Shown in pieces: positions 56,371 to 64,000 of a stretch of 64,000 nt of DNA. The DNA comes from Achromobacter sp. UMC71 (GTDB lineage Bacteria; Pseudomonadota; Gammaproteobacteria; Burkholderiales; Burkholderiaceae_B): NCBI RefSeq assembly GCF_014170305.1, contig NZ_LZZT01000050.1:62001-126000 (forward strand), given 5' to 3'. The position numbers and the translations under genes are program-made. The first letter of the stretch is position 1. The number at the start of each line of letters is the position of its first letter. The notes under the pieces are model-generated. The model saw only the letters and a program-made list of their open reading frames with translations, made no database searches and had not been told where the DNA came from.

Positions 56371-57354
56371 TCAGGCGCGCGCGGCGCGCCGCTTTTCGAT
56401 GAAGGCGCTGATTTCGCCGACGATGCCTCGGCGGAACGCCAGCACGCAGATGACGAAGATCAGGCCGATCACGATGGTGACGGATTCACCCAGGCGCAGG
56501 AACCAGTCCACGCCCGTCAGGTTGGCCATGAACTGGCCGAAGTCGCCCACCTTGTTTTCCAGCAGCACCACGATGAAGGCGCCCAGGATGGGCCCGGTCA
56601 AGGTGCCCAGGCCGCCGATCAGCGTCATCAGGATGACCAGGCCGGACATCTGCCAGGTCGCGTCGGACAGGGTGGCCGACACGAACACCAGCGTCTTGGT
56701 GGCGCCGGCCAGGCCGGCGATGGCGGCCGACAGCACAAAGGCCAGCAGCTTGAAGCGGTCCACGTCGTAGCCCAGCGAGACGGCGCGCGGTTCGTTCTCG
56801 CGCAGCGCCTGCAGCACCTGGCCGAACGGCGAATGCACCGTGCGCCAGATGATGAAGTAGCCGATGATGAACACGCCCATCACCAGGTAGTACAGGTTCA
56901 AGTCCTTGGACAGGTCGATGATCCCCAGCAGGGTGCCGCGCGGCACGCTCTGCAGGCCGTCTTCGCCGCCGGTGAACTTGGCCTGCAGGAAGAAGAAGAA
57001 CACCATTTGCGCCAGGGCCAGCGTAATCATCGCGAAATAGATGCCGCTGCGGCGGATGGCTAGCGCACCCATCGCCAGGCCCAGCAGCGCGGCCACGGCC
57101 ACGCCGAACAGCAGGCCGATCTCCGTGGGCACGCCCCAGACCTTCAGCGCGTGGCCGGTGGCGTAGGCCGCGCTGCCCAGGAAGGCCGCGTGCCCGAACG
57201 ACAAGAGGCCCGTGAAGCCCAGCAGCAGGTTGAAGGCGCAGGCGAACAGGGCATAGCACATGATCTTCATGGCGAAGATCGGATACACCCCGACGAAAGG
57301 AAGAATGGCCACCACGACGGCCAGGACTGCATAGCCCAGGAGTTGACGATTCAT
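56371..57354 (-). CDS. Liv-type ABC permease (LivM), system 2
   Basis: 327 aa, about eight to ten helices. LLGFTGLLSFGHAAFLGSAAYATGHAL, coupling loop FGQVLQALRENEPRAVSLGYDVDRFK, and late GGLGTLTGPILGAFIVVLL. A standard single-domain LivM, in contrast to the fused form in system 1. Overlaps livH by four bases; last gene of the operon. Confidence 0.93.
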   Translation of the reverse strand: MNRQLLGYAVLAVVVAILPFVGVYPIFAMKIMCYALFACAFNLLLGFTGLLSFGHAAFLGSAAYATGHALKVWGVPTEIGLLFGVAVAALLGLAMGALAIRRSGIYFAMITLALAQMVFFFFLQAKFTGGEDGLQSVPRGTLLGIIDLSKDLNLYYLVMGVFIIGYFIIWRTVHSPFGQVLQALRENEPRAVSLGYDVDRFKLLAFVLSAAIAGLAGATKTLVFVSATLSDATWQMSGLVILMTLIGGLGTLTGPILGAFIVVLLENKVGDFGQFMANLTGVDWFLRLGESVTIVIGLIFVICVLAFRRGIVGEISAFIEKRRAARA

Positions 57355-58238
57355 TTCTCTTTTCCGAACAGCCCGGCCGGGCGGATCAACAGAACAATGG
57401 CCATGATGATGAACACGACCGTGCTGGAGGCTTCAGGCCAGAACACTTTGGTCAGGCCTTCGATCACACCCAGGCCCAGCCCGGTGACGATGGCGCCCAT
57501 GATGGACCCCATGCCGCCGATCACGACCACTGCGAATACGACAATGATGAGGTTCGATCCCATCAGCGGGGAAATCTGCAGCACCGGCGCCGCCAGCACC
57601 CCGGCAAAGCCGGCCAGTGCCACGCCGAAGCCGTAGGTCAGCGTGATCATGCGCGGCACGTTCACGCCGAAGGCCTCGACCAGCCGCGGGTTCTCGGTGC
57701 CGGCGCGCAGCAGGGCGCCCAGGCGGGTGCGTTCGATCACGAACCAGGTCGCCAGGCAGACCACCACCGACGCCACCACGACCCAGCCGCGGTAGTTGGG
57801 CAGCACCATGAAGCCCAGGTTGGTGGCGCCGCGCAATGCATCGGGCGTGGGGTAGGGCTGGCCCGACACGCCATAGAAGCTGCGGAACAGCCCCTCGATC
57901 AGCAGTGTCAGTCCGAATGTCAGGAGCAGGCCGTACAGGTGGTCCAGCTTGTACAGGTGCTTGAGCAGCAGCTTTTCGATCACGATGCCGAACAGCCCGA
58001 CGACCAACGGCGCGAGGATCAGCATGACCCAGTAATTCAACCCCAGGTACGACAGCCCCATCCAGGCGAGGAAGGCGCCCAGCATGTAGAGCGCACCGTG
58101 CGCGAAGTTGATGACGTTCAGCAGTCCGAAGATAACGGCCAGGCCGAGCGACAGCATGGCATAGAACGAACCATTGACCAGGCCCAGCAACAGCTGGCCG
58201 AACAAGGCCTGTATGGGGATGCCGAAAATATCAGTCAT
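57351..58238 (-). CDS. Liv-type ABC permease (LivH), system 2
   Basis: 295 aa. QLLLGLVNGSFYAMLSLGLAVIFGLLNVINFAHGALYMLGAF is the classical LivH N-terminus, with coupling loop LGALLRAGTENPRLVEAFGVN and late GGMGSIMGAIVTGLGLGV. Follows the binding-protein gene by 95 bases, with a stem-loop between. Confidence 0.94.
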   Translation of the reverse strand: MTDIFGIPIQALFGQLLLGLVNGSFYAMLSLGLAVIFGLLNVINFAHGALYMLGAFLAWMGLSYLGLNYWVMLILAPLVVGLFGIVIEKLLLKHLYKLDHLYGLLLTFGLTLLIEGLFRSFYGVSGQPYPTPDALRGATNLGFMVLPNYRGWVVVASVVVCLATWFVIERTRLGALLRAGTENPRLVEAFGVNVPRMITLTYGFGVALAGFAGVLAAPVLQISPLMGSNLIIVVFAVVVIGGMGSIMGAIVTGLGLGVIEGLTKVFWPEASSTVVFIIMAIVLLIRPAGLFGKEK

Positions 58239-58290
58239 CTTGTGAAAATCCTGCGCGTACGAGGGGAAGCGGGCAAATTCAAGAGGCGAC

Positions 58291-58307
58291 CCGGCCGGAA
58301 GGGCCGG
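58291..58307 (-). promoter_or_regulatory. Stem-loop between binding-protein and permease genes, system 2
   Basis: CCGGCC/GGCCGG around GGAAG, no U-run. Same place in the operon as the stem-loop of system 1, so it probably serves the same purpose of raising binding-protein mRNA. Confidence 0.5.
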
Positions 58308-58333
58308 ATCGCATCGAGAAGGTCACATGGGGA

Positions 58334-59548
58334 TTACTTCTTGACCAGCTTGCAGGTCGACTCGGACAGCTTGGTGTAGACCTCGTCGCCCGGCAGCGTG
58401 GCGACAACCTTGTAGTAGTCCCACGGGCCCTTTGATTCGGCGGGCGTCTTGACCTGCATCAGGTACATGTCGTGGATCATGCGGCCGTCTTCGCGCACGT
58501 AGCCGCCCTGCGTGAAGAAGTCGTTGATCTTATTGGACTTCATCCACTTCATCAGAGTGTCGGCGTCGTCGGTGCCGGTGGCCTTCACGCCGTTCAGGTA
58601 GAACGTGACCGACGAGTAGTCGCCCGCCTGCAGCATGGAAGGCTTGCGGCCGACCTTGGCTTCGAACTTCTTGGACCAGGCGCGCGAGGCGTCGGATTGG
58701 TCCCAGTACCAGCCGTCGGTCAGGTACATGCCCTTGGTGGCTTCCAGGCCCAGCGAGTGCACGTCGTTGATGAACACCAGCAGGCCGGCCATCTTCATCG
58801 TCTTGGTGACGCCGAACTCATTGGCGGCCTTGATGGTGTTGATGGTGTCGCCGCCCGCGTTGGCCATGCCCAGGATCTGTGCCTTGGACGCCTGTGCCTG
58901 CAGCAGGAAGGACGAGAAGTCGGAGGCGCCCAGCGGTGCGCGCACCTGGCCCTTGATCTCGCCGCCGGCGGCCTTCACCACGGCCATCGTATCGCGTTCC
59001 AGCGCATGGCCGAAGGCGTAGTCAGCGGTCAGGAAGAACCAGCTCTTGCCGCCGTCCTTCACCACCGCCGAGCCGGTGCCGCGCGCCAGCGCCACGGTGT
59101 CGTAGGCATAGTGCACGGTGTAGGGCGAACATTGCGCGTTGGTCAGGTCGGACGCGCCCGCGCCGATGGCGATGAAGGGCTTTTTCTTCTCGGCCGCCAC
59201 GGCGGCCATCGCCAGGCTGGTCGCGGAATTCGTGCCAGCGATGATCACGTCGACCTTCTGCTGGTCGAACCACTCACGGGCACGGGCCGAGGCCACGTCC
59301 GCCTTGTTCTGGTGGTCCGCCGACAGCACTTCGATCTTCTTGCCGTTGACCGAGCCGCCGAAATCCTCGATGGCCATGCGGATCGCATCCAGGCCGGCCT
59401 TGCCGTCGATGTCGGAATACACGCCCGACATGTCGGTGATGAAGCCGATGCGGATGACATCGTCGGAGATGCCTTGCGCCTGAGCGGGTGCCCCGGCAAA
59501 TCCCAGGCCCGCCATGGCCAGTGCAGCAGTGATGGTGTGCAGCTTCAT
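58334..59548 (-). CDS. Branched-chain amino-acid-type ABC substrate-binding protein (LivK family), system 2
   Basis: 404 aa. Signal peptide (MKLHTITAALAMAGLGFAGAPAQA), then IRIGFITDMSGVYSDIDGKAG, AGTNSATSLAM, GAGASDLTNAQCSPYTVHYAYD and the second lobe. The Cys pair and the ligand loop differ from the system-1 protein, so a different ligand is likely. Related proteins in betaproteobacteria bind amides, branched amino acids or aromatic acids. It is the third gene of its operon, after livG and livF. Confidence 0.92.
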   Translation of the reverse strand: MKLHTITAALAMAGLGFAGAPAQAQGISDDVIRIGFITDMSGVYSDIDGKAGLDAIRMAIEDFGGSVNGKKIEVLSADHQNKADVASARAREWFDQQKVDVIIAGTNSATSLAMAAVAAEKKKPFIAIGAGASDLTNAQCSPYTVHYAYDTVALARGTGSAVVKDGGKSWFFLTADYAFGHALERDTMAVVKAAGGEIKGQVRAPLGASDFSSFLLQAQASKAQILGMANAGGDTINTIKAANEFGVTKTMKMAGLLVFINDVHSLGLEATKGMYLTDGWYWDQSDASRAWSKKFEAKVGRKPSMLQAGDYSSVTFYLNGVKATGTDDADTLMKWMKSNKINDFFTQGGYVREDGRMIHDMYLMQVKTPAESKGPWDYYKVVATLPGDEVYTKLSESTCKLVKK

Positions 59549-59626
59549 GGGATGACTCCTCTTCCCTTCGGTGTATGGTGCCGGGATGTCCGGCGGGTGA
59601 CACAGGTTATGTCGGGCGATAGCCCT

Positions 59627-60337
59627 TTAGACGCCCAGCAGTTCGTTGAGCGTGTCCTGTTTTTCTGAAAGTTCCGACGCCTCGAAATGCTCGACGATCT
59701 GGCCGTGCTCCATGACGTAGAAGCGGTCGGCCAGCGGCGCCGCGAAGCGGAAATTCTGCTCCACCATGACGATGGTGTAGCCGCGCTGCTTGAGCGTGGT
59801 GATCATGCGGGCCAGCGCCTGGACGATGACCGGGGCCAGGCCTTCAGAGATTTCGTCCAGCAGCAGCAGGTTCGCGCCGGTGCGCAGGATGCGCGCCACG
59901 GCCAGCATCTGCTGTTCGCCACCCGACAGGCGGGTGCCGGGCGAATGCCGGCGTTCCTGCAGGTTGGGGAACATGTCGTAGATTTCGGCCAGCGACATGC
60001 CGCCGCCCAGCGAACCCACGACGGGCGGCAGCAGCAGGTTTTCCTCGCACGACAGGCTGGCGAAAATACCGCGCTCTTCGGGACAGTAGCCCACGCCCAG
60101 ATGCGCGATCTTGTAGGTGGGCAGGTCGATGGCTTCGGTGCCATGGATGCGCACCGAGCCCTTGCGGGACCCGGTCAGGCCCAGGATGGCGCGTAGCGTG
60201 GTGGTGCGGCCGGCGCCATTGCGGCCCAGCAGCGTCACGACTTCGCCTTGCGCGACCCGCATATCCACGCCGTGCAGGATATGCGATTCCCCGTACCAGG
60301 CCTGCAGGCCCGAGATTTCCAGTGCCGGGGTACTCAT
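59627..60337 (-). CDS. Liv-type ABC ATPase (LivF), system 2
   Basis: 236 aa. Walker A appears as GRNGAGRTT, an Arg in place of the catalytic Lys (GxxGxGKT expected). Signature LSGGEQQMLAVARIL and Walker B LLLLDEISEGLAP are present, with Ile for Pro in the DEP segment. The Lys-to-Arg change, seen in a subset of LivF proteins, may lower activity of this site. Overlaps livG by four bases. Confidence 0.93.
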   Translation of the reverse strand: MSTPALEISGLQAWYGESHILHGVDMRVAQGEVVTLLGRNGAGRTTTLRAILGLTGSRKGSVRIHGTEAIDLPTYKIAHLGVGYCPEERGIFASLSCEENLLLPPVVGSLGGGMSLAEIYDMFPNLQERRHSPGTRLSGGEQQMLAVARILRTGANLLLLDEISEGLAPVIVQALARMITTLKQRGYTIVMVEQNFRFAAPLADRFYVMEHGQIVEHFEASELSEKQDTLNELLGV

Positions 60338-61107
60338 GCATGCGCTCCTTGAAGTTCGCCGTCGGTGGTGCCCATGTAGGCTTGCATCACGGCCGGATGG
60401 CGGGAGACTTCGGCGTAGGATCCCTCGGCCAGCACCGCGCCGCGCGCCAGCACGGTAATGGTGTTGGCGATGGAGGACACGACGTTCATGTTGTGTTCCA
60501 CCATCAGGATGGTGCGGCCGGCGCTGACGCGCTTGATCAACTGCGTCACGCGGTCGACGTCTTCGTGGCCCATGCCTTGCGTGGGCTCGTCCAGCAGCAT
60601 CAGTTCGGGTTCCATCGCCAACGTGGTGGCGATTTCAAGCGCGCGCTTGCGGCCGTAAGGCAGGTTTACCGTGGTTTCGTTGGCGAACGCGCCCAGGTCC
60701 ACCTGCTCGAGCAGGGCGCGCGCGGGTTCGTTCAGTTCGGCCAGGCGCTTGTCGCTGCGCCAGAAGTGAAACGACAGGCCCGTCTTGCGCTGCAAGCCGA
60801 TGCGCACGTTCTCGAGCACGGTCAGGTGAGGGAACACCGCCGAGATCTGGAACGAGCGGATCACGCCGCGCCGCGCGATCTGCGCCGGGCGTTCGCCCGT
60901 GATGTCCAGACCGTTGAATTTGATGGTTCCCGACGTGGGGGAAAGGAATTTGGTCAGCAGGTTGAAGCATGTGGTCTTGCCCGCGCCGTTCGGCCCGATC
61001 AAGGCATGAATCTCGCCTCGCTTGATACGCAAATCGACCCCATTGACCGCGACAAAACCGCGGAATTCCTTGGTGAGGCCTTTTGTCTCCAGGATCGTGT
61101 CGTCCAT
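60334..61107 (-). CDS. Liv-type ABC ATPase (LivG), system 2
   Basis: 257 aa. Walker A GPNGAGKTT, Q loop IRSFQISAVFPHLTV, Walker B LMLLDEPTQGM and switch VEHNMN. The signature reads LPYGRKRALEIATTL rather than LSGGQ, as in many LivG. First gene of system 2; the promoter is likely in the 364-base region upstream. Confidence 0.94.
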   Translation of the reverse strand: MDDTILETKGLTKEFRGFVAVNGVDLRIKRGEIHALIGPNGAGKTTCFNLLTKFLSPTSGTIKFNGLDITGERPAQIARRGVIRSFQISAVFPHLTVLENVRIGLQRKTGLSFHFWRSDKRLAELNEPARALLEQVDLGAFANETTVNLPYGRKRALEIATTLAMEPELMLLDEPTQGMGHEDVDRVTQLIKRVSAGRTILMVEHNMNVVSSIANTITVLARGAVLAEGSYAEVSRHPAVMQAYMGTTDGELQGAHA

Positions 61108-61128
61108 GTCCGCTGCACCGGCGTTGTA

Positions 61129-61134
61129 TTTATA
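61129..61134 (-). promoter_or_regulatory. -10 candidate for livG, system 2
   Basis: TATAAA on the minus strand, about 22 bases upstream of the livG ATG. No clear -35. The leader would be about 15 bases. Confidence 0.35.
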
Positions 61135-61287
61135 TGTGGACTCTGCCCAGCGTCATGCGCAGGGCCCCCGTGGGGTCTGAAAACTGCCCTATCCGCTCAG
61201 TTTTCTACAAGAGTTGCCGGCGAGTATGCGCACCTCCAGATCAAAATTCCATGAGGGTTTGTCATAGGTTTTGCAGTGCGGAAAGGT

Positions 61288-61311
61288 GAATTGTCGGGTG
61301 GCTGACAATTC
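61288..61311. promoter_or_regulatory. Perfect inverted repeat, candidate operator of the second Liv operon
   Basis: GAATTGTC (61288-61295) and GACAATTC (61304-61311), perfect 8-bp arms with an 8-base spacer, about 180 bases upstream of livG. Not GC-rich and without a U-run, so an operator is more likely than a terminator. Confidence 0.5.
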
Positions 61312-61423
61312 GCATCCTCATTGGGTAAAAACCCGATATACGTATGCAATGCGTTGCAGCAAATCCGCATTGATCGTCATCAATCCGTCATCACGGCGGG
61401 CATGGGGAAAACCCGGCTGGCTG

Positions 61424-61447
61424 GCGCTGCGCGAGCCCGCGCAGCGC
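61424..61447 (-). terminator. Strong stem-loop after nth
   Basis: GCGCTGCGCG/CGCGCAGCGC perfect 10-bp stem with loop of four, starting 25 bases after the nth stop. A T-rich run follows only at a distance, so it is a probable but not canonical terminator. Confidence 0.5.
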
Positions 61448-61471
61448 AGACGGAATTCAACGCGCGGTTAT

Positions 61472-62107
61472 TTACGCCGGCGTTTTATCCTTGAATTCGC
61501 ACAGGTCCGAAATACCGCATTGCGGGCATTTCGGTTTGCGCGCCACGCAGACGTAGCGGCCCTGCAGGATCAGCCAGTGATGTGCGTCCTGCATATATTC
61601 GCGCGGCACGAACTTTTCAAGTTTCAATTCAACTTCCAGCACGTTCTTGCCGGGGGCGATGCCCGTGCGGTTCGATACCCGGAAAATGTGCGTGTCCACG
61701 GCCATGGTGGGTTGGCCGAATGCAGTATTCAACACCACGTTGGCGGTTTTGCGGCCCACGCCCGGCAGCGCCTCCAGCGCTTCGCGGGTCTGCGGCACTT
61801 CGCCGCCGTGCTGTTCGATCAGGATGCGGCAGGTGGCGATCGTGTTCTTGGCCTTGGTGCGGTACAGGCCGATCGTCTTGATGTAGTCCGCCAGGCCTTC
61901 CTCGCCCAGCGCCAGCAGTGCTTGCGGCGTGCCGTAGCGCGGAAAGAACTTGCGGGTGGCGATGTTCACCGACTTGTCGGTGGCCTGCGCCGACAACAGC
62001 ACCGCGATCAGCAGCTGGAACGGCGTGTCGTATTCGAGCTCGGTGGTCGGGTGCGGATTGGCCGCCTGCAGGCGGGCGAATATCTCTCGGCGTTTGGCGG
62101 CGTTCAT
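61472..62107 (-). CDS. nth: Endonuclease III
   Basis: 211 aa. DNA glycosylase/AP lyase for oxidised pyrimidines. Helix-hairpin-helix [15 protein letters not shown] with catalytic Lys, Asp in [13 protein letters not shown], and the C-terminal [4Fe-4S] ligands [17 protein letters not shown]. Overlaps rsxB by four bases, an arrangement also seen near nth in E. coli. Confidence 0.97.
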   Translation of the reverse strand: MNAAKRREIFARLQAANPHPTTELEYDTPFQLLIAVLLSAQATDKSVNIATRKFFPRYGTPQALLALGEEGLADYIKTIGLYRTKAKNTIATCRILIEQHGGEVPQTREALEALPGVGRKTANVVLNTAFGQPTMAVDTHIFRVSNRTGIAPGKNVLEVELKLEKFVPREYMQDAHHWLILQGRYVCVARKPKCPQCGISDLCEFKDKTPA

Positions 62108-62742
62108 GGGCGCGGGGCGTTGCGGCGGGCCCGGGCGCGGGCCAGGGCGGATTCAATGGCGGCGCGCTTGCGGTCGTCGTCCTGCGCATCGTCGGGGGCG
62201 GGGGCGGTGGGCGCGCCGGCGGGCTCGGGGGCCATCAGGCGCGTGTTGTCGGCGGCCAGGCGTTCGATGCGCGCCAGGTGGCGCCGATGGCGCTGGCGGC
62301 CAGCAAAGGCGTCCTCGGCGGTCCAGGCGCGGCCCGCGGGCACCATCTGGATGCAGTCGACCGGGCAGGGCGCCACGCACAGGTCGCAGCCGGTGCACCA
62401 GTCGGTCAGCACGGTATGCATGTGCTTGTTGGCGCCGACGATGGCGTCGACCGGACAGGCCTGGATGCACAGCGTACAGCCGATGCAATGCGCCTCGTCG
62501 ATATGGGCGACCAGCAGCGGGCCGGGTTCGCCGCGGGACAGGTCCAGCGGTAACGGCGGCGTATCGAGCAGGCTGGCCAGCGCGGCGATGCCTTCGTCGC
62601 CGCCCGGCGGGCAGCGGTTGATGGGGGCCGCGCCCTCGGCGATGGCGTCGGCGTAGGGCCGGCAGCCGTCAAAACCGCACTTGGTGCATTGCGTCTGAGG
62701 CAGCAAGGCATCGATGCGGTCGGCTAATGTGCGACAGGACAT
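62104..62742 (-). CDS. rsxB: RnfB/RsxB-type ferredoxin-like electron-transfer protein
   Basis: 212 aa. An N-terminal Fe-S domain ([16 protein letters not shown] with the later Cys in [10 protein letters not shown]) and two ferredoxin motifs ([32 protein letters not shown]). The N-terminal membrane anchor of typical RnfB is missing: the protein starts right at the Fe-S domain. A basic, Ala/Pro-rich tail of about 60 residues follows. No other rnf/rsx genes are near. Coupled to nth by ATGA. Possible electron supply to a Fe-S or repair enzyme; not established. Confidence 0.88.
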   Translation of the reverse strand: MSCRTLADRIDALLPQTQCTKCGFDGCRPYADAIAEGAAPINRCPPGGDEGIAALASLLDTPPLPLDLSRGEPGPLLVAHIDEAHCIGCTLCIQACPVDAIVGANKHMHTVLTDWCTGCDLCVAPCPVDCIQMVPAGRAWTAEDAFAGRQRHRRHLARIERLAADNTRLMAPEPAGAPTAPAPDDAQDDDRKRAAIESALARARARRNAPRP

Positions 62743-62751
62743 GGCGGGCGA

Positions 62752-62779
62752 TGAAAAGAAAAGGGGCCGCTCGGGCCCC
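62752..62779 (-). terminator. Terminator of the polyhydroxybutyrate depolymerase gene
   Basis: GGGGCC/GGCCCC stem (62763-62768, 62774-62779) followed on the minus strand by a T-rich run (complement of 62752-62762). Lies 25 bases after the phaZ stop and just before rsxB. Confidence 0.8.
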
Positions 62780-62803
62780 GTGGAAGACGGTTCGGAGAAC
62801 GGA

Positions 62804-64000
62804 TCAGGCCGATTGCCGGATGAATTCCGCGATTTTAGGACAGATCATTTCGCGCCACCGGCGGCCCGAGAAAATCCCGTAGTGGCCGCAGTTGGGGGCG
62901 GTGTAATGCGTCTTGCGCTCGGCCGGGATGTTCTTGCACAGCTTGATGGCCGCGCGGGTCTGGCCCTGGCCCGAGATGTCGTCCAGTTCGCCTTCGATCG
63001 TGAACAGCGCGACCTTCTTGATGTCGGCCGGCCGCACCAGTTGGCCGTCGACCTCCCAGGTGCCATTGGGCAGCGCGAAGTCCTGGAACACCATGCGGAT
63101 GGTGTCCAGGTAGAACTCGGCCGGCATGTCCAGCACGGCGTTGTATTCGTCGTAGAAGCGGCGATGCGCCTCGGCGTCGTTGTCGTCGCCGCGCAGCAGG
63201 TCCAGGTAGAACTCGTAGTGCGACTTCATGTGGCGGTCGGGGTTCATGGCCATGAACCCGGCGTGCTGCAGGAAGCCCGGGTAGACCTTGCGGCCCGACC
63301 CCGGGTAACGCGGCGGAACCGGGTGGATCACCTGGTTCTCGAACCACGAGTAGGGCTTGGTGGTGGCCAGGCGGTTCACTTGCGTGGGCGATTGGCGCGG
63401 ATCGATGGGGCCGCCCATCATGACCATGCTGCGGGGCTGGCAGGGATCGTTGGCCGAGGCCATCAGCGACACGGCGGCCAGCACGGGCACGGTCGGCTGG
63501 CAGACCGAGATCACGTGGACATCGGGACCCAGGTGCCGGATGAAATCCTGCACGTAGCGGACGTAGTCGTTCAGGTGGAACGGCCCGGCCGACAGCGGCA
63601 CCATGCGGGCGTCGATCCAGTCGGTCACGTAGATGTCGTGGTTCGGCAGCAGGGCGCGCACGGTGTCACGCAGCAGCGTGGCATGGTGGCCCGACATGGG
63701 CGCCACCAACAGCACCTTGGGGTCGTTTTTCGGGGTTTGGCGCACATCGCGGTGAAAGTGCACCAGCCGGCAGAAGGGCTTGTCCAGCACGACCGATTCG
63801 GTCACCCGGACGGACTTGCCGTCGATTTCGGTGGCGGGCAGGTTCCAGGCGGGTTTCTGGTATTCCTTGCCGATACGCGTCATCAACTCGTATCCCGCGG
63901 CCATCTGGCGCGAGATCGGGGTGTAGGCGAGGGGACTGTAGGGACTGGAGAACAGCTGGGAACCGGCATCCGTAAAAGCAGCGAACGGAGTCAGGAAGGC
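62804..64000 (-). CDS. phaZ: Intracellular polyhydroxybutyrate depolymerase, 5' truncated
   Basis: 399 codons are visible and the frame stays open to the window end, so the true start lies beyond 64000. The residues past the first internal ATG (at 63904) continue the family N-terminus ([14 protein letters not shown]). Alpha/beta-hydrolase fold with the nucleophile Cys in ISVCQPTVP, as in Ralstonia PhaZ1, which uses Cys instead of Ser, [11 protein letters not shown], and the late [12 protein letters not shown] and [14 protein letters not shown] carrying the Asp and His. It mobilises stored PHB granules in the cytoplasm. Confidence 0.94.
   Translation of the reverse strand, partial: AFLTPFAAFTDAGSQLFSSPYSPLAYTPISRQMAAGYELMTRIGKEYQKPAWNLPATEIDGKSVRVTESVVLDKPFCRLVHFHRDVRQTPKNDPKVLLVAPMSGHHATLLRDTVRALLPNHDIYVTDWIDARMVPLSAGPFHLNDYVRYVQDFIRHLGPDVHVISVCQPTVPVLAAVSLMASANDPCQPRSMVMMGGPIDPRQSPTQVNRLATTKPYSWFENQVIHPVPPRYPGSGRKVYPGFLQHAGFMAMNPDRHMKSHYEFYLDLLRGDDNDAEAHRRFYDEYNAVLDMPAEFYLDTIRMVFQDFALPNGTWEVDGQLVRPADIKKVALFTIEGELDDISGQGQTRAAIKLCKNIPAERKTHYTAPNCGHYGIFSGRRWREMICPKIAEFIRQSA

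Larger units (their letters stand above)
61108..61471. other. Palindrome-rich region upstream of the second Liv operon
   Basis: 364 bases without a supported gene, between nth and livG (both minus). It contains TATAAA (61129-61134, minus strand) as a -10 candidate for livG, the inverted repeat at 61288-61311, a small GGGT/ACCC hairpin at about 61323-61334, a TGCAA/TTGCA pair (about 61344-61357) and a strong hairpin at 61424-61447. Confidence 0.5.

Overview
The window is about 64 kb of GC-rich DNA that fits a betaproteobacterium of the Alcaligenaceae (Bordetella or Achromobacter type). The reasons are a RisA/RisS two-component pair, a Bug-type solute receptor, a chaperone-usher fimbrial operon in the order pilin-chaperone-usher-adhesin, AhpC paired with AhpD, a TsaB-RimI fusion and a PhaZ-type polyester depolymerase. 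No rRNA, tRNA, insertion sequence, prophage or CRISPR array was seen. This is a normal chromosomal segment with an accessory first quarter.

Region 1 (1-14.3 kb) is accessory. It holds the end of a Bug receptor gene, a small unknown gene, an RcsB-like regulator whose phosphoacceptor Asp is Glu, a four-gene fimbrial operon on the minus strand, and a RocR-like REC-EAL phosphodiesterase. These are followed by a block of five more regulators: two paralogous OmpR-like proteins with worn receiver domains, a related winged-helix protein, and two paralogous LysR proteins. The promoters of the RcsB-like gene and of the pilin gene share a long conserved element, and part of it recurs upstream of the REC-EAL gene. 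This suggests one circuit that links a phosphorylation-independent regulator, cyclic-di-GMP breakdown and fimbriae.

Region 2 (14.3-20 kb) is a small catabolic cluster (GntR regulator, amidohydrolase, MFS transporter) divergent from a TonB-dependent siderophore receptor.

Region 3 (20-46 kb) is mostly housekeeping: serB-mfd, ispD-ispF, a secreted DUF4344 metallopeptidase-like protein fused to a rhodanese-like domain, ahpC-ahpD, risA-risS, tsaB/rimI-udg, lplT, smc-zipA-ligA, an msrB-yciB-bolA-ppiC operon, and the biotin ECF transporter bioMNY.

Region 4 (46-61 kb) is dominated by transport. Two complete branched-chain amino-acid-type (Liv) ABC systems lie in opposite orientations; in the first, LivM and LivG are one polypeptide. 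Between them are a Tat-exported phospholipase C translationally coupled to an ASCH-domain protein, a branched-chain aminotransferase-like gene and an orphan quaternary-amine binding protein. Region 5 (61-64 kb) holds an rsxB-nth operon and a 5'-truncated polyhydroxybutyrate depolymerase gene that runs off the window end.
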